Source: Winogradskyella sp. (GTDB lineage: Bacteria > Bacteroidota > Bacteroidia > Flavobacteriales > Flavobacteriaceae). Taken from it: a DNA stretch of 64,000 nt. The stretch covers positions 186,001-250,000 of the forward strand of contig NZ_JABSSU010000001.1 in assembly GCF_013213835.1 (NCBI RefSeq), given 5' to 3'. The notes under the pieces were generated by a model, which saw only the letters and a program-made list of their open reading frames with translations, was not told where the DNA came from and ran no database searches. The position numbers and the translations under genes are program-made. This document shows positions 9,725-17,323 of this stretch, piece by piece (the stretch's first letter is position 1; every line of letters begins with the position of its first letter).

Positions 9725-9750
9725 ATCCTTCGAAAAAAAGTTTGAAGGAT
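9725..9750. terminator. Weak hairpin between convergent genes
   Basis: ATCCTTC and GAAGGAT pair around a 12-base loop between the Lrp-type and MFS genes. The T run is short, so terminator activity is uncertain. Confidence 0.35.
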
Positions 9751-9760
9751 GTTTAAACAT

Positions 9761-10972
9761 TTAAGATTGTGATGCCTCATTTTTTAGAATAATATTCAAA
9801 ATGTATAATAAGAATACTCCTAACACACCTAATGCCGACATTATGTGCCAAGTGGCATCATAGCCTAAATGATCAATAAGTTGCAATCCACCATTATGAG
9901 CAAATACATTGGCTAAAGAAAAAGCCATTAAATACATCGCTAAATATTGTCCTTTTTTCCCTTTTTTAGATCTTTCCATTGCAAAGGCATTTGAATATGG
10001 AAACCCAATCATTTCGCCAATAGTCATTAATAGGATACTCATTATTAATATTCCGGAGTACGACGTAAGGTTTAAAACAGTAAAGCTCAATAGTGTCAAT
10101 ATAATGCCAAGACTTGTTAAAATTATTTTGTTGTATTTACATCTGTCTAACCAATGAATTAGAGGCATTTCTAATACCACAATAACGAAGCCGTTAAAAC
10201 CTAATAGTAATCCTATTTCAACTTCAGTCAACTCATGAATATTTCTGTAATACAATGGCATTGTAGAGAAATATTGCATGAAAATAGCAGCGAATAAGAA
10301 CATAGCTAAAAAGAACACCCAATAAGGTTTATCCTTATAAGCAGATTCTGGGTTTTCGGTTTTAATGTCATCAAGAGGTTTAGCAACTCTAGGATTTAAC
10401 ACTTTTATAAGGAGTAAAGTTGCAAGAATACAGGTGATACCATCTACCCAAAACAAACCGCCATATCCCAAATGTGCAATAATTAATCCTCCAATAGCAG
10501 GACCTGCCGAAAAACCAAGATTTATAGCTAATCTTATAAGTGTTACAGAACGCGTTTTGTTTTCAGGTTTACTATAAACACTCATGGCTACAAACATTGC
10601 AGGTCTAAAGGTGTCCGCAACAACCATTACTAAGAATATGCCGAGGCATACATGAGATAGTGATGTTAAAAACTGCAGAGCAATAAACACTATTCCTGTA
10701 CTAAATAGACTTCTAACCATTACTTTATAATAACCTATTTGGTCAGTTAGTTTTCCACCTAACCACGTACCTACAACTGAGCCTACGCCATAGCAACTCA
10801 TAATCCAAGCAATTTCAGATAATGAGAACGATAGGTTTTCATTTAGGTAGAGTGTTAGAAATGGAATAACCATTGTGCCAGATCTATTAATGAATGTAAT
10901 TAAGGCAAGCCACCATACTTCTCTAGAAAGACCTTCAAATGTCTTAAAGTAGTTTTTAAATAGTGTTTTCAT
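9761..10972 (-). CDS. MFS transporter (drug:H+ antiporter-like)
   Basis: The 403-residue protein has about twelve hydrophobic segments. The loop between segments 2 and 3 reads GTWLGGKLTDQIGYYKVMV, the MFS motif A. Segment 5 carries RLAINLGFSAGPAIGGLI, which fits motif C of the DHA1 antiporter group, as in the MdtH-like exporters. The substrate cannot be predicted. The C-terminus is short and cytoplasmic. A strong terminator-like hairpin lies in the leader, 21 bp upstream of the ATG, so expression may be controlled by attenuation. Confidence 0.88.
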   Translation of the reverse strand: MKTLFKNYFKTFEGLSREVWWLALITFINRSGTMVIPFLTLYLNENLSFSLSEIAWIMSCYGVGSVVGTWLGGKLTDQIGYYKVMVRSLFSTGIVFIALQFLTSLSHVCLGIFLVMVVADTFRPAMFVAMSVYSKPENKTRSVTLIRLAINLGFSAGPAIGGLIIAHLGYGGLFWVDGITCILATLLLIKVLNPRVAKPLDDIKTENPESAYKDKPYWVFFLAMFLFAAIFMQYFSTMPLYYRNIHELTEVEIGLLLGFNGFVIVVLEMPLIHWLDRCKYNKIILTSLGIILTLLSFTVLNLTSYSGILIMSILLMTIGEMIGFPYSNAFAMERSKKGKKGQYLAMYLMAFSLANVFAHNGGLQLIDHLGYDATWHIMSALGVLGVFLLYILNIILKNEASQS

Positions 10973-10993
10973 TTTGGTTGTTATATAAAAATA

Positions 10994-11020
10994 AAAAGTC
11001 CGACGTAATGTCGGACTTTT
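10994..11020 (-). terminator. Terminator-like hairpin in the MFS leader
   Basis: AAAAGTCCGAC and GTCGGACTTTT form a perfect 11-bp stem with a five-base loop. Read on the minus strand it is followed by TTTTTATTTTT, an ideal intrinsic terminator. No minus-strand gene ends just upstream of it, and the MFS start codon follows 21 bp later. It could therefore be an attenuator or the end of an unrecognised small RNA from about 11020-11200. Confidence 0.7.
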
Positions 11021-11202
11021 AAATATTGTTAATGGTATATAGAAGTTGTTACAATAGATAAAGCGCCCGAGTGTTTCCCGAAGAAATCACACAGTTATTC
11101 TGTTTTGTATATCTAATTTGTAACATCATTATCATTGATTGTTGAATCAAAGCTACAATAAATTTTGATAAGTTGTATTTTTGAAACAAAAATTTCATCA
11201 TC

Positions 11203-11799
11203 GTGAGATTATTAGTTATTGGATTTATAAGCCTAGTTTTTTTAGGTTGTTCTGGCAAACAAGCTCTTAAAGGTGAGACATCTTGGCAAAAAAAAATGAA
11301 TGCTGATTTTAAAGATGCCTCAAAGTCACCCTTAAAGGATAAGGATAGGAAAAATTTTGTTGAATTAGATTTTTTTAAGTTTGATTCAGCTTATGTTGTG
11401 AAGTCAATTTTAAAGCCTACTCCAGATTCTGATTGGTTTGATATGAAAACTACAACCGATAGGGTTTCAAAAGAACGTGTTTATGGTATTATTGAATTTG
11501 AATTAAAAGGTGAAATTTATCAACTTAATGTATATCAAGAAAGCCCTGATGAAGAAGGTGCAATGCCTGATTATTTGTTTTTACCCTTTTTAGATGACAC
11601 CAATGGTAATGGGAGTTATGCTGGTGGTCGCTATATTGATTTAAAAATTCCTGAAGGTGATTCCATTGAGGTAGATTTTAATAAGGCTTTTAATCCATAT
11701 TGTGCTTATAATGAAAAGTATTCTTGTCCAATTGTGCCAAGAGAAAACTATGTTGCTACAAGGATTGAAGCTGGTGTTAAGGCTTTTAAGAAAAAGTGA
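11203..11799 (+). CDS. DUF1684 lipoprotein
   Basis: The 198-residue protein has a lipoprotein signal peptide ending VFLGC, with Cys16 as the likely lipidated residue. The C-terminal half carries the DUF1684 signature: a FLPFLDDTNGNGSYAGGRYIDL stretch (about 126-147), then VDFNKAFNPYCAYNEKYSCP, with two Cys residues in NPYCAY and YSCP. The family is common in Bacteroidota and actinobacteria and its function is unknown. It stands alone, downstream of a 230-bp intergenic region that otherwise holds only the MFS leader. Confidence 0.88.
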   Translation: MRLLVIGFISLVFLGCSGKQALKGETSWQKKMNADFKDASKSPLKDKDRKNFVELDFFKFDSAYVVKSILKPTPDSDWFDMKTTTDRVSKERVYGIIEFELKGEIYQLNVYQESPDEEGAMPDYLFLPFLDDTNGNGSYAGGRYIDLKIPEGDSIEVDFNKAFNPYCAYNEKYSCPIVPRENYVATRIEAGVKAFKKK

Positions 11800-11811
11800 T
11801 AAGTAATTACT

Positions 11812-11921
11812 TTTGAGTCAGAAGCTAGAAACTAGAATCGTAAAGTTGGAAGTGTTTAGTGTAAAGTACGAAGTGTGAAATGATAGATTTACTGACGACA
11901 AACCACGAACCGCGAACCACT
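11812..11921. repeat. Degenerate short-repeat intergenic segment
   Basis: This stretch between the DUF1684 gene and crcB is built from related short words: AGAAGCTAGAAACTAGAA, then two copies resembling AAAGTnnGAAGTGT, then CCACGAACCGCGAACCAC. It has no open frame on either strand that looks real. It resembles low-complexity intergenic repeats seen in flavobacterial genomes. No target-site duplications or transposase are visible. Confidence 0.45.
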
Positions 11922-11923
11922 TA

Positions 11924-12289
11924 TTACTTTACTACATACATTCCAAAGAAAACAGCTAAGAATCCGATAATAAAACTTGCTATGGTGTAAATAGCAAAAC
12001 TTGTAAAATCTCCAGATTTTAAGAACACATGATTTTCATAAGCAAAGGATGAAAATGTTGTAAAACCTCCACAAAAACCTGTGGCTAATAAAAGTGTTTG
12101 ATTGGTTGAAAGCGTTTCGTTTTTAGCGGCTAATCCTAAAATGACACCAATTAGCAAACTACCAATGATATTGGCTGCAAAAGTACCGTAAGGAATCCCA
12201 TCATTTGAGTTGTTGAGCCATTTGCCTAAAAGAAAGCGTAATACACTTCCAAAACCTCCACCAATAAAAACCAATAAAAGTTGTTTCAT
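11924..12289 (-). CDS. crcB: Fluoride exporter CrcB/Fluc
   Basis: The 121-residue membrane protein has four hydrophobic segments and the Fluc signatures. GGGFGSVLRFLLGKW is near the N-terminus. GTFAANIIGSLLIGVILG carries the conserved Asn of the pore. GFCGGFTTFSSFAYEN holds the Phe-box residues and the central sodium site region. The protein works as an antiparallel dimer that lets fluoride leave the cell. Only one crcB copy is present, so it should form a homodimer. No fluoride riboswitch was recognised upstream. It is 19 bp upstream of the SRPBCC-type gene's stop on the same strand. Confidence 0.95.
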   Translation of the reverse strand: MKQLLLVFIGGGFGSVLRFLLGKWLNNSNDGIPYGTFAANIIGSLLIGVILGLAAKNETLSTNQTLLLATGFCGGFTTFSSFAYENHVFLKSGDFTSFAIYTIASFIIGFLAVFFGMYVVK

Positions 12290-12308
12290 TATTGCTTTAA
12301 AACTAGTG

Positions 12309-13328
12309 TTATTCTTTTATGGGGATATAAATCTCAGTTTTCCAGTCAGCAGGATTAGGATAATTCCCAGGGTCAGTGACGTAGATTTCAAAAGGTTTGT
12401 GCTCAGCTGGCTCTAATTTATTTTCCGCAAGATGTTTATAAGCAGCTTCATAAGCTTTTCTTAGATTGGTGTAATTACCCGTTAATGTTGTTTTAATAAC
12501 TTTCATATTGGGTATGAAACCCAAGGCTACGTCAGCACCTTCAGGTATTTCAACTTTTTCATTAACTGGTATACCATTACTCATAATGACACCGTTTTCA
12601 GACATTTCATTATATACAGTTAGAGGCATTCCTGATTGTTTTAAACCGTTTTGTCCCATAAATTGCATTATGAAACCATAGTTTTCACCCATTTTAGCAC
12701 TAATGTTTTTAGAATTGGCGTTTGTGGTCTTGTAGATATAAAAGCCACCACCATATTCAGTAACACCATTTATATTAACATCGTAACGTTTCATGTCCTC
12801 TTGCACTATGCTATCTAACTTAAATAAACCACGTTCAAAATCTGGACCTGTTTGAGATTCTATAGAACCCATAAAAACCGTTACAAGTTTTGTTACAAAA
12901 TCTTGATTGCCATCCATTGCCCAAGTGACTTTTGTGCCTTCTGGAGATTCTTCAAAGTTCCAGTTAATATTAGATTGGGCTTCAAAGGGTTTAATAAAAT
13001 TAATTTCTTGAGTTATACTCTTATTATCTTCTGTAGCAATGGTCTTCATAGAACCTTCACCCAATATTTCCCCTAGCCAAGAGTAGTTTCCACCTTTTCC
13101 AACTGTAACGTCTCCAAAAGTAAGTTGTGCATCAGGCTCTTGTTCAATCCAAGGTGAGAAGTCTGGCCATTTTTTAAAATCGTTGACTTTGTTGAAAATT
13201 AAACTAACAGGTGCTTTTATGGTTTTGCTTCTATCAAATTTAAACTCATTAGGTTGCACCGCAACATAAATAGAAAATCCAATAATAAGAACAAGAAGAA
13301 GTAATAGGATGTATTTTAATGCTTTCAT
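12309..13328 (-). CDS. SRPBCC and GyrI-like two-domain protein
   Basis: The 339-residue protein has an N-terminal membrane anchor (residues 5-23). Residues about 30-175 are an SRPBCC (START-like) ligand-binding domain: FDRSKTIKAPVSLIFNKVND, FKKWPDFSPW, GSMKTIATEDNKSI, then the long helix region FMGSIESQTGPDFERGLFKL. Residues about 190-335 are a GyrI-like effector-binding domain (MPLTVYNEMSE, EGADVALGF, LTGNYTNLRKAYEAAYKHLAENKL, FEIYVTDPGNYPNPADW). Both folds bind small hydrophobic ligands. The pairing occurs in other Bacteroidota, but no reaction is known. It lies 19 bp upstream of crcB on the same strand. Confidence 0.8.
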   Translation of the reverse strand: MKALKYILLLLLVLIIGFSIYVAVQPNEFKFDRSKTIKAPVSLIFNKVNDFKKWPDFSPWIEQEPDAQLTFGDVTVGKGGNYSWLGEILGEGSMKTIATEDNKSITQEINFIKPFEAQSNINWNFEESPEGTKVTWAMDGNQDFVTKLVTVFMGSIESQTGPDFERGLFKLDSIVQEDMKRYDVNINGVTEYGGGFYIYKTTNANSKNISAKMGENYGFIMQFMGQNGLKQSGMPLTVYNEMSENGVIMSNGIPVNEKVEIPEGADVALGFIPNMKVIKTTLTGNYTNLRKAYEAAYKHLAENKLEPAEHKPFEIYVTDPGNYPNPADWKTEIYIPIKE

Positions 13329-13480
13329 TAGTTAGTTGATTTAGTAGTTAACCAAAGATAGCAATTTAAAAATTACATTGCCCTTAATATGTGTTCGCAA
13401 CTATTTCATTGCAGGTTTCTTTTTGCCACTTTGAAGTTTTAGTAGGTAACTTTTTATGGTTAAGTAAATACATAATATAA

Positions 13481-13906
13481 TCATGACAAATACTTTGATG
13501 ATTCCGTAAGGTTCTGGTGCTGTAGTCTATACACAATTGCAAATACCATGAAATTAGAATTTCCTTTAATACCTATTTTCTTTCTAATGTTTTTTCGATG
13601 CGTTTCTACTGTCGAAACACTAAGCTTTAATGCTTCAGAAATTTGAACGTTACTTTGACTATTCCCTATCATTAGCATTACATCTTGTTCTCTTTGTGTA
13701 AGACATTCTTTTTTATACAATTTGTTCTGAGACAATGATTTTAAGCTAAAGATCATAGCATCTAGAATAGCATGGTTGTAGTAAATGCTCTTGGTGTTCT
13801 CTAGTATGCAAACAAGTTCTTCTGTAGAGATGTTCTTATTTGTCATACCCAGTAATTGAATAAGTTTTACAATTTGATATTTGGCGGTGATGAGTGGTTT
13901 TTCCAT
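13481..13906 (-). CDS. LuxR-type DNA-binding regulator without receiver domain
   Basis: The 141-residue protein has a C-terminal LuxR/GerE helix-turn-helix at about 75-130 (LTQREQDVMLMIGNSQSNVQISEAL, then LSVSTVETHRKNIRKKIGI). The N-terminal 70 residues are helical and contain no receiver-type Asp site, so it is not phosphorylated in the usual way. A NarL-type palindrome and -7-like box lie directly upstream. The box is so close (its nearest base is five from the ATG) that transcription would start at or near the start codon, suggesting a leaderless mRNA or an internal start at Met21. It sits beside the kinase and regulator cluster. Confidence 0.82.
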   Translation of the reverse strand: MEKPLITAKYQIVKLIQLLGMTNKNISTEELVCILENTKSIYYNHAILDAMIFSLKSLSQNKLYKKECLTQREQDVMLMIGNSQSNVQISEALKLSVSTVETHRKNIRKKIGIKGNSNFMVFAIVYRLQHQNLTESSKYLS

Positions 13907-13910
13907 GTAA

Positions 13911-13958
13911 TAAATGTAGTTTTAAACATGGCACAAAAAAATCCCCAATATTGAGGAT
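13911..13958 (-). promoter_or_regulatory. NarL-type palindrome plus -7 box of the LuxR gene
   Basis: The 18-bp palindrome ATCCCCAATATTGAGGAT is at 13941-13958 and the box TACATTTA (minus strand) at 13911-13918, with exactly 22 bp between them. Three other places in the window have the same arrangement. A short T run on the minus strand means that the hairpin could also terminate the upstream lipoprotein gene. Confidence 0.65.
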
Positions 13959-14044
13959 TTTTGACGATAATTGGAATTTTAAGATTTCCCTAGATTTGAT
14001 TAATAGCAATCCAATTATCTAACAACTAACTATTGTTTTATATT

Positions 14045-14719
14045 TTAATTTGAGGTAGTGGTGATTTCATTTTGTCTATGGTTTGTGTCTATGTTTTGCC
14101 TTGAATCTGGGTCTATAGATTCACATAATGCATCACTTTCTACAAAAAGTCTTCCTTGATTGTTTTCAATTAAATTATTTTCTGGATCACCATTATCATC
14201 AAGCATGATTAATACAAGTTGATAGTTGATAATGCCATCAGTAGTCATTGTGCCTGAAATTGCATATGCTAATAGTGTTGTATGTTCATTTCTTGTAGAC
14301 TCTACCTTTAGAAAAACATTAAAATCATCATCAGTTCCCGAAACATAGGTTTCTATACTTTCAATAACAGAATTGTTCTCATATCCTAAAAAGTCAAGAC
14401 TTAACGTTTGATTGTTTTGATTAGAAAATATTAAGGTGATGTCTGAATATGTATTACCAATGTTATCTTGTGCAATATTGCTGCTTTGAAGCGTTACAGC
14501 ATCTGCCAGATAAGTTCCGTTAATCATTGGAGGGTTATCACCTACATTAAAAGTAAATCCTAGGTCTTCTAAGGCGGCTAAAAGTTCTGGTGTGTAGAAA
14601 TTTTCTATGGAGTCAATACTTCCATCAAAATCGTCTGTATTGTTTTCATCGTCCTTACTACAAGATGTAAATAATGAAGTAATACATAAAATTAAAAAGA
14701 TGTTTTTAATAGCTTTCAT
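14045..14719 (-). CDS. Lipoprotein of unknown function
   Basis: The ATG at 14719 gives a clean lipoprotein signal peptide (MKAIKNIFLILCITSLFTSC), so Cys20 is the lipidation site; an ATG 33 bp further upstream would bury it. The mature part starts with an acidic tether (SKDDENNTDDFDG). A beta-rich region of about 170 residues follows, with FYTPELLAALEDLGFTFNVGDNPP near its start and INGTYLADAVTLQSS. That order resembles lipoproteins with a lipocalin-like or beta-sandwich body, but I do not recognise a family. A NarL-type site precedes the gene, which suggests control by the neighbouring two-component system. Confidence 0.7.
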   Translation of the reverse strand: MKAIKNIFLILCITSLFTSCSKDDENNTDDFDGSIDSIENFYTPELLAALEDLGFTFNVGDNPPMINGTYLADAVTLQSSNIAQDNIGNTYSDITLIFSNQNNQTLSLDFLGYENNSVIESIETYVSGTDDDFNVFLKVESTRNEHTTLLAYAISGTMTTDGIINYQLVLIMLDDNGDPENNLIENNQGRLFVESDALCESIDPDSRQNIDTNHRQNEITTTSN

Positions 14720-14748
14720 AAAAATAACAATTGGATTAATAACTGATG

Positions 14749-14796
14749 GCAATTTAGAATGAAAGCAAAAACGAGAAAATCCCCAATATTGGGGAT
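14749..14796 (-). promoter_or_regulatory. NarL-type palindrome plus -7 box of the lipoprotein gene
   Basis: The perfect 18-bp palindrome ATCCCCAATATTGGGGAT (14779-14796) lies exactly 22 bp from the box TAAATTGC (14749-14756, minus strand). The ATG follows 29 bp after the box. The palindrome extends by a few A/T pairs on each side, so a terminator role for the upstream gene is also possible. Confidence 0.7.
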
Positions 14797-14825
14797 TTTT
14801 AATTTAATTATTAGGTGGTTAAAAA

Positions 14826-15245
14826 TTAAAGTCTAATGTATGTTTCGGTATAAACATCACCTTCATCAAAATCTTCAATGGTAAAGCTAGTGTCATTCAG
14901 CGTTAAGATTTCAGAATCATAAGCTTCTCCTTCATCTATTACAGTTAGAATGTTTCCGTTTATACTATAACCGTTGACGTAAGTTTCCATCATTTCGCAA
15001 TTTTCACCATAGACATCATTAGTGGTGACTTTAGTTGCACTAAAAGTAATAGTTAGTTGCGATAGACATGGGTCATTATCGGTATCTATTACACCATTTG
15101 TAGTACTCGATTGAAATTGCCAAGTGCCAATAATATTTTCTTCGTTAGCTGTTGTTTGATCATCGTCATTGTCGTCGTCACTACAGGTAAAGTTGAACAA
15201 AAATAGTGACAGGCATAATATGGCTAATAACTTATTTGTTTTCAT
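14826..15245 (-). CDS. Lipocalin-like lipoprotein
   Basis: The 139-residue protein has a lipoprotein signal peptide (LCLSLFLFNFTC, Cys21) followed by a run of Asp and Asn (SDDDNDDDQTTANEEN). The mature domain opens IIGTWQFQSSTTNG, the G-x-W start of lipocalin-like domains in Bacteroidota lipoproteins. It continues with alternating strands (CLSQLTITFSATKV, YSINGNILTVIDEG) and ends ETYIRL. It lies 20 bp after the DUF5723 gene and is probably the last gene of the operon that begins at 19708. The ligand is unknown. Confidence 0.75.
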   Translation of the reverse strand: MKTNKLLAILCLSLFLFNFTCSDDDNDDDQTTANEENIIGTWQFQSSTTNGVIDTDNDPCLSQLTITFSATKVTTNDVYGENCEMMETYVNGYSINGNILTVIDEGEAYDSEILTLNDTSFTIEDFDEGDVYTETYIRL

Positions 15246-15265
15246 AAAGTCTTTATTTAATTGTA

Positions 15266-16630
15266 TTATTTTCTATATAAAGGAATCTTAAGGCCAAAAA
15301 ACACGTCAGTTGTTTTTGAACTGTCTGAAATTAGATTTGTTATCGCAGAACCTGAACCAACAGTTAAAGGTCCAAAACGCAGACCAGCACCAAAAGATGT
15401 GTCTCCATATTCTCTAAAACTTAATGGTGCATAAAGGCTAAACCATTTTGTTTCAAGTCTTGGTGCAATTACAATAGTGTTTATAATTCTACTTCCAAGC
15501 TCTGAGCTGTCATCTGTTAGTGAGAAATCAGCTTGTGCACTTAAATACCATTTTTTAGCCAATCTGTAATCTACCATAGCATGAAGCGCTGTTGGTAACT
15601 GTATTTTTGTGGCTTCTCTAGTTTCAGTGCTCGAATAATTCTCATCCAAGAACTCTTCCACATCCTCAATATTTGAAACGTCAACATTGTTAACGTCTAA
15701 ACTATAATTATTAACTATAGCGTCTTCGTAATTAATAGATCCTATATCTGTCACAGATGCAGCAACTTTTAGTCTATATCTATCTTTATAACTCGGTTCT
15801 CCATTATTCTCTCTATCAGGATGCCATTCATAAGTAAAGCCGATATCTGCACCAAAACCGGCGGTTAAATCAGTAAAATCAATATCATCGTTATTATCAT
15901 CTAAATCTCTGCTGGTACCATAGCTTAAATCACCAGTGGTTGAAATAGTTTCAGCAGTTGAATCATATTGTCCTTGGAGCCCTCTACTACTTACAAAAAT
16001 GCTACCAGCACCTTGTAAATACTTTAATGTAAATCCACCTTTTAAAACGTGATGAGGTCTGTCAATTAAAATTCTTCCGTAAGTAAGACCAACTTCACCC
16101 CAAGCATGAATGTTAGCGCTTAAGTTTTCAGAGTTAAATTCAAAGTCTTTGTCGGTGTCAAAACCATCTTCAAACGATTCAAATAATTCACCATTAATGT
16201 TATTAATGTTTACAAAAGCTCTTAATCTACTTGTAATACCAATACTACTTCTCGGACTTAAGTTAAACATAAATGAAGGTCCTAATACATCCACATTAAC
16301 AAAAAAGTTGTTTTTATTACTTGTAAAACGTTCAGCATCTTCATCAAAATCAAATTCTCCATCACCATTAATAATATCACCTACATTTATACCAAAATAG
16401 TCACTACCTCCAAAGAAACTGGCGGATACCAAATTAATATCGGCTCTAACCTTTGAGCCAACCACACTAGATGGGTTATAAATGATACCGTGCACACCAG
16501 AATAATTGTCAATACTATGACCGATATAACTTTGGGAAGACATAAAGTTAACTGCGATGCAAAGAAATACACTCAGAATGAGTTGTTTTTTAAAAACCCC
16601 TTTGAGGTTTAATTGGAAGATTGATTTCAT
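15266..16630 (-). CDS. DUF5723 outer-membrane protein
   Basis: The 454-residue protein has a signal peptide (cleavage near residue 32, after FMSS). It opens SYIGHSIDNYSGVHGIIYNPSSVV, the typical start of DUF5723 proteins, which resemble PorV/FadL-type outer-membrane barrels. Amphipathic strands follow to the end (SSIGITSRLRAFVNI, RLKVAASVTDIG, KKWYLSAQADFSL, GAGLRFGPLTVG), finishing VFFGLKIPLYRK. It is encoded 54 bp after the response regulator and 20 bp before the lipocalin-like lipoprotein, so the two-component system seems to be co-transcribed with envelope proteins. Confidence 0.82.
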   Translation of the reverse strand: MKSIFQLNLKGVFKKQLILSVFLCIAVNFMSSQSYIGHSIDNYSGVHGIIYNPSSVVGSKVRADINLVSASFFGGSDYFGINVGDIINGDGEFDFDEDAERFTSNKNNFFVNVDVLGPSFMFNLSPRSSIGITSRLRAFVNINNINGELFESFEDGFDTDKDFEFNSENLSANIHAWGEVGLTYGRILIDRPHHVLKGGFTLKYLQGAGSIFVSSRGLQGQYDSTAETISTTGDLSYGTSRDLDDNNDDIDFTDLTAGFGADIGFTYEWHPDRENNGEPSYKDRYRLKVAASVTDIGSINYEDAIVNNYSLDVNNVDVSNIEDVEEFLDENYSSTETREATKIQLPTALHAMVDYRLAKKWYLSAQADFSLTDDSSELGSRIINTIVIAPRLETKWFSLYAPLSFREYGDTSFGAGLRFGPLTVGSGSAITNLISDSSKTTDVFFGLKIPLYRK

Positions 16631-16684
16631 AATTAAGTTGGTTTATAGTCTTTCTAAGATACTGTTTTATAGTAAATAAGCGAA

Positions 16685-17305
16685 TTAAAATTGATATTTC
16701 TTTTCTAAAGCATAACGCATTAACTCACCTTTGCCATGAAGGCCAAGAATTCTTATCATATTTTTACGATGTGTGTCAACGGTATGTATGCCAATAAAAA
16801 GCTCATCAGCAATTTCTCTAGATGTTTTTCCTTGCCCGATTAATCCTAATATTTGAACTTGACGTTTAGTTAATTTGCCTTTTCCTTTTTTATTACTATT
16901 GCTTTCAGCTTCAATGGTAATATTAGAATCGTAATAAGTATTACCTTTATAAACAGCTCTTACAGCTTTAAGAACTTCATCTAAAGGAGAGTTTTTAAGT
17001 AAATATCCCGAGGCACCGGCATCAATCATCTGTTGAATCGCATCCTTTTGATCGAACATCGTAAAGCCTAGAATTTTAGTGTATGGGTGTTCCTTTTTAA
17101 TAGTTTTTGTTGCTGTAATGCCATCTGTTTTTGGCATTCGTATATCGGTTATAACTACATTTGGTTGTTTTAATCGTACTAAATCAATAAGTGCTTCGCC
17201 ATCATTTACAGCACCTACAATTTCAATATCATCTTCATATTCGAGAAGAAGTTTAATACCGTCAATTAAAGATTGATGATCTTCTGCTATGGCTAGTCGT
17301 ATCAT
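16685..17305 (-). CDS. NarL/FixJ-type response regulator
   Basis: The 206-residue protein has a receiver domain (1-120; acidic pair near EDH, phospho-acceptor Asp54 in VITDIRMPKTDG, Lys in YLLKNSPL) and a LuxR-type helix-turn-helix (about 140-205; KLTKRQVQILGLIGQGKTSREIADEL, then TVDTHRKNM). It follows the TPR histidine kinase by 18 bp and is its likely partner. NarL-family proteins bind paired heptamers in a 7-2-7 palindrome; four such sites occur in this window. One is upstream of its own operon, which suggests autoregulation. Confidence 0.93.
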   Translation of the reverse strand: MIRLAIAEDHQSLIDGIKLLLEYEDDIEIVGAVNDGEALIDLVRLKQPNVVITDIRMPKTDGITATKTIKKEHPYTKILGFTMFDQKDAIQQMIDAGASGYLLKNSPLDEVLKAVRAVYKGNTYYDSNITIEAESNSNKKGKGKLTKRQVQILGLIGQGKTSREIADELFIGIHTVDTHRKNMIRILGLHGKGELMRYALEKKYQF

Positions 17306-17323
17306 GTTATTTTATTTATTTAA

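Noticed and set aside
11047..11125. TGTAACA words (11047-11053 minus strand, 11119-11125 plus strand) as ECF promoters
   Set aside because: Neither has CGTC at 15-16 bp, so they do not match the paired promoters at 41.9 and 42.4 kb.
11049..11258. 69-residue open frame on the minus strand
   Set aside because: It overlaps the DUF1684 start region, has no recognisable domain or promoter and looks like chance in AT-rich DNA.
12506..12519. ATATTGGGTATG-like half site
   Set aside because: It lies inside the SRPBCC/GyrI-like coding sequence, has only one heptamer and no promoter box downstream.
13941..14796. Palindromes at 13941 and 14779 as ordinary rho-independent terminators
   Set aside because: They have flanking T runs and lie between genes, so a terminator role is possible for these two. 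The copies at 19766 and 53162 lack good stems or T runs yet keep the same heptamers and the same 22-bp spacing to a -7 box, which terminators do not explain.
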